NCBI GenBank assembly: GCA_050117725.1
Contig: JASFME010000096.1
Coordinates: 1-8,080 of the forward strand
DNA: 8,080 bases
Reading direction: 5' to 3'
Origin: JASFJH01 sp050117725
GTDB lineage: Bacteria > Pseudomonadota > Gammaproteobacteria > AKS1
A program made the position numbers and the translations under genes. This document shows positions 5,521 through 8,080 of the stretch, piece after piece; within the stretch, counting starts at the first letter, position 1; every line of letters begins with the position of its first letter. Under the pieces are notes generated by a model. It ran no database searches and had not been told where the DNA came from. It saw nothing but the letters and a program-made list of their open reading frames with translations.

Positions 5521-6624
5521 ATGTTGAAATCGTTACATATGCTGTGCGCCGTGCTGGTTTGCCTGTTATTGCCCGCGTGGTCCGGGGCGGCCGAGGTCCA
5601 TGACCTGTTCGAGGCCGAAGTCGCGGTCAACAGCCAGGCGCAGCAGGAACGCCAGGCGGCGATTCACCGTGGCCTGGTCAATGTGCTGGTAAAGGTGACG
5701 GGGGACAGCGAAATTGCCCTGTCACCGGGCGTCCCGCAACTGCTTGACCGCAGCCAGCAACTCGTGCAGCAATACCGTTACCGTGTTGAACAACTGCCAA
5801 ACCCGGAGGGCGCGGAGCCGATCGAGCAAATGTGGTTGTGGCTGCGTTATGACGAGGCCGCCATTGTGCGTGCTTTGCAGGAACTCGAGATCCCGATCTG
5901 GGCACGAACCCGACCCAATACGCTGGTCTGGCTGGCACTTGAAACCGCCAACGGTCGGCGCCTGTCGGATGAGCAGGACAGCCGCCTGCGTAGCCTGCTG
6001 CAACGTGAGTCCAGTCGCCGAGGCGTGCCGCTCGTCTTGCCGCTCATGGATCTTGAAGATCAGTCCCGCATAAAGGTCAGTGATGTGTGGGCGAATTTCC
6101 AGGACAACATCATGCGGGCCTCCAGCCGCTACGCGGCGGATGCCGTTTTGAGCGGGCGCCTGCGTTCTCTTGACGCAAACAGTGACCAGTGGCAGGTGCA
6201 CTGGTCGTACACTCACGCCGGGCGAATTTACGAGTGGGGCCTGTCAGGCCGGCTCGAAGATGTGATCGCCAATGCTATGGATGGCATAGCCGATACGCTG
6301 GCGAGCCTGTTCGTGCAGAAAACGGCAAGCAAGCCGGGTGAAGTGCGTGTGTTGGTAACCGGTATTACCACGATTGAGGATTACGCGCGCAGCGATGCCT
6401 TTTTGCGCAGCTTTGACCCGGTCACTGACGTGCAGGCCAGCCAGGTCTGGTCGGACCGGGTATTGTTCAAGGTGATGTTGCGCGGTGACCAGCAAATGCT
6501 GGGACAGCTGATTCGCCTCAGTGACAAGCGCCTGCTCAATGAGTTAAGCCTGCCGCCAGCAGTTCCGGCACAGCCCGGCCAGGTGCGATCCATTGCTGAC
6601 ATGATGTACGAACTTTCGCCGTGA
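5521..6624 (+). CDS. DUF2066 secreted protein
   Basis: This encodes 367 residues. The signal peptide covers about 1-24 (MLKSLHM, a hydrophobic core CAVLVCLLLPAW, then SGAA-EV), so the protein is exported. The mature part begins EVHDLFEAEVAVNSQAQQERQAAI and continues with GLVNVLVKVTGD, VEQLPNPEG, WLWLRYDEAAIVRAL and IPIWARTRPNTLVWLA, which I recognise as the DUF2066 pattern. The biochemical function of that family is not established. The ATG at 5521 has AAGGA (5513-5517) slightly close to it. An in-frame ATG at 5392 would place 43 unlikely residues in front of the signal peptide and cross the divergent purM promoter, so I reject it. The stop TGA overlaps the GTG of the next gene, so the two are co-translated. 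It is first gene of a rightward envelope operon. Confidence 0.88.
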   Translation: MLKSLHMLCAVLVCLLLPAWSGAAEVHDLFEAEVAVNSQAQQERQAAIHRGLVNVLVKVTGDSEIALSPGVPQLLDRSQQLVQQYRYRVEQLPNPEGAEPIEQMWLWLRYDEAAIVRALQELEIPIWARTRPNTLVWLALETANGRRLSDEQDSRLRSLLQRESSRRGVPLVLPLMDLEDQSRIKVSDVWANFQDNIMRASSRYAADAVLSGRLRSLDANSDQWQVHWSYTHAGRIYEWGLSGRLEDVIANAMDGIADTLASLFVQKTASKPGEVRVLVTGITTIEDYARSDAFLRSFDPVTDVQASQVWSDRVLFKVMLRGDQQMLGQLIRLSDKRLLNELSLPPAVPAQPGQVRSIADMMYELSP

Positions 6625-7172
6625 ACCTGAGTTTCCTGCCCAACCTGATTACGATTCTGCGTATCCTGTTGGTGCCACCGGTCGTACTGGCGCTGCTCAA
6701 TGAACAGTATCTGCTGGCGATTGGTCTGTTTGCCCTGGCCGGTTTCAGTGATGGCGTCGACGGCTACCTGGCGCGGCGTTATAACTGGAGCAGTTGGTGG
6801 GGTTCGGTACTCGATCCGATCGCCGACAAACTGTTGCAGGTTTCGACCTATCTCACGCTGGCATGGCTCGCCCACCTGCCATGGTGGCTGGTGATTGCCG
6901 TGGTTGCGCGTGATGTCATCATTGTCAGCGGCAGTTTTACCTATTATGCGATATTCCGTCACTTCGAGGCTGATCCGACCTGGATCAGCAAATGGAATAC
7001 CGCGTTTCAAATCCTGCTCGTATTACTCGTGGTCCTGAATGTCAGTATGGTTACGATACCGTCATTGTTGTTGCAGGGCCTTATGCTGCTCGTGTTCGTG
7101 ACAACGGTGATCAGTGGCACGCAATATGTCACGCGCTGGATTCGCCTGGCGATTGAAAACAGTCGCAGCTAG
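6621..7172 (+). CDS. CDP-alcohol phosphatidyltransferase family membrane enzyme
   Basis: This encodes 183 residues. It carries the complete CDP-alcohol phosphotransferase signature: D44, D47 and G48, A51-R52, G61, D65 and D69 at the canonical spacing, within SDGVDGYLAR and GSVLDPIADK. These aspartates bind metal and the CDP-linked lipid in family members. The N-terminus NLSFLPNLITILRILLVPP resembles PgsA and bacterial cardiolipin synthase of this class. About five to six hydrophobic segments span the protein, so it sits in the inner membrane. It probably joins CDP-diacylglycerol to an alcohol such as glycerol-3-phosphate or phosphatidylglycerol; which one cannot be read from sequence. The start GTG 6621-6623 overlaps the preceding TGA as GTGA, with no clear ribosome-binding site of its own, so translation is probably coupled to the DUF2066 gene. 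Calling it pgsA would go too far. Confidence 0.9.
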   Translation: MNLSFLPNLITILRILLVPPVVLALLNEQYLLAIGLFALAGFSDGVDGYLARRYNWSSWWGSVLDPIADKLLQVSTYLTLAWLAHLPWWLVIAVVARDVIIVSGSFTYYAIFRHFEADPTWISKWNTAFQILLVLLVVLNVSMVTIPSLLLQGLMLLVFVTTVISGTQYVTRWIRLAIENSRS

Positions 7173-7237
7173 CTCATTGCCGCGCCCGACAGCATCTTTT
7201 ACACTGCAACGCAATAATATTAACGAGGGGACAGGCC

Positions 7238-8080
7238 GTGACGGAATCACGTAGCTGGTTGGTTCTTGCATCACTCGCTTTGACGGGTGTGCTGTTATAT
7301 TTGCTCGCCCCGGTACTCACGCCATTCCTGATCGCCGCATTGCTTGCCTATATTGGTGATCCGCTTGTCGATCGCCTCGAGACGAAGAAACTGTCACGCA
7401 CGCTGGCGGTAATCATTGTTTTTCTCGGCCTGACGATCATCGCCCTTGTGTTGCTACTTATCCTCGTGCCGCTTATCCAGCAACAGGTGGTCAACCTGAC
7501 AGCAAAGGTCCCCGGTTACCTGGAGTGGTTGCAGGTCACGGCCCTGCCCTGGTTGCAGAGCACGCTCGGCTTTGAGTTGCCGGATATCGATCAGCTCAGG
7601 AAAAGTCTGCAGGCCAACTGGCAACAGGCCGGTGGCGTGGCACTTAATGTACTTGGTTCACTGACCAGCTCCGGCGCCGCGCTGCTCGAATTGCTGGCCA
7701 ACCTGGTGCTCGTGCCCGTGGTCACGTTTTACCTGTTACGTGACTGGGACGGGCTGGTCGCGCGCATCCATGAATTGTTACCGCGCCATCTAGAGCCGAC
7801 CATCGTCAGGCTGGTGCGCAATGCCGATGAAGTGCTCGGGGCATTTTTCCGTGGCCAGTTACTGGTCATGCTCGGGCTTGGTCTGATCTATTCAATCGGC
7901 TTGTGGGCATTTGGTATCGACCACGCCTTGCTGATTGGCATGATCGCCGGCGTAGTCAGCTTCGTGCCGTACCTGGGCCTGATTGTCGGCGTGTTGCTCG
8001 CCGGCCTGGCCAGCATCCTGCAATTCCAGGATATCTCCCACCTGTGGCAGGTGGCCGTCGTGTTTGGTATCGGCCAGGCG
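7238..8080 (+). CDS. AI-2E/PerM family transporter, N-terminal 281 residues
   Basis: This open frame starts at GTG 7238-7240, with GAGGGG (7225-7230) 7 nt upstream, and continues past the window edge. The 281 visible codons cover most of a protein expected to be about 350 residues. Hydrophobic segments occur at about 7-39 and 55-80, then a soluble stretch (81-145) and further membrane segments. Family marks include PVVTFYLLRDWD (160-171), FFRGQL (203-208) and SFVPYLG (241-247), typical of the AI-2E transporter (TqsA/PerM) family. Members are described as exporters or permeases, with AI-2 shown for only some, so the substrate here is unknown. The gene lies 65 nt after the phosphatidyltransferase, probably in the same operon; no terminator or strong promoter intervenes. 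Confidence 0.9.
   Translation, partial: MTESRSWLVLASLALTGVLLYLLAPVLTPFLIAALLAYIGDPLVDRLETKKLSRTLAVIIVFLGLTIIALVLLLILVPLIQQQVVNLTAKVPGYLEWLQVTALPWLQSTLGFELPDIDQLRKSLQANWQQAGGVALNVLGSLTSSGAALLELLANLVLVPVVTFYLLRDWDGLVARIHELLPRHLEPTIVRLVRNADEVLGAFFRGQLLVMLGLGLIYSIGLWAFGIDHALLIGMIAGVVSFVPYLGLIVGVLLAGLASILQFQDISHLWQVAVVFGIGQA

Noticed and set aside
6381..7010. Leftward 209-residue frame opposite the DUF2066 and phosphatidyltransferase genes
   Set aside because: It is antisense to two well-supported genes, and its translation is rich in Q, R and T with no family pattern.

Overview
The window looks like ordinary chromosome of a gammaproteobacterium with moderately high GC content. The best evidence is the purM-purN-DUF3108 gene order, divergent from a DUF2066 / CDP-alcohol phosphatidyltransferase / AI-2E-type permease cluster. 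From general knowledge, that arrangement recurs in gammaproteobacteria and is often followed by hda, which would lie beyond the right edge. Genus cannot be set from the sequence. I see no mobile element, CRISPR array, rRNA or tRNA gene.

Layout. Bases 2-97 hold the last 31 codons of an unrecognised rightward gene. A leftward gene (192-410) encodes a small, acidic, secreted two-cysteine protein and has its own Rho-independent terminator (128-166). The interval 411-694 is non-coding; it contains a perfect 10+4+10 inverted repeat (616-639) with a T-tract on the minus-strand side. A short rightward gene (695-895, PA3496-like) overlaps tail to tail with a leftward HdfR-like LysR regulator (864-1745), whose start is best read as TTG. 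Upstream of the regulator on the same strand is a DUF2235 alpha/beta-hydrolase (1842-2879).

The right half is a housekeeping block. purM (4333-5367), purN (3669-4319) and a DUF3108 periplasmic protein (2993-3709) form a tight leftward operon: 13 nt between purM and purN, 41 nt overlap between purN and DUF3108. PurN and PurM perform steps 3 and 5 of purine synthesis. From the same intergenic region (5368-5520) a rightward operon starts: a secreted DUF2066 protein (5521-6624), a CDP-alcohol phosphatidyltransferase joined to it by a GTGA overlap (6621-7172), and an AI-2E/PerM family membrane protein cut off by the window edge (7238-8080). A good candidate purM promoter lies in that region, with a tandem GGCAAACC repeat inside it.

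I found no convincing wholly new system. The items most worth a second look are the orphan DUF2235 hydrolase, the antisense arrangement of the LysR regulator over the small PA3496-like gene with its palindrome, the envelope gene set of unknown function attached to purine synthesis genes, and the small two-cysteine secreted protein.
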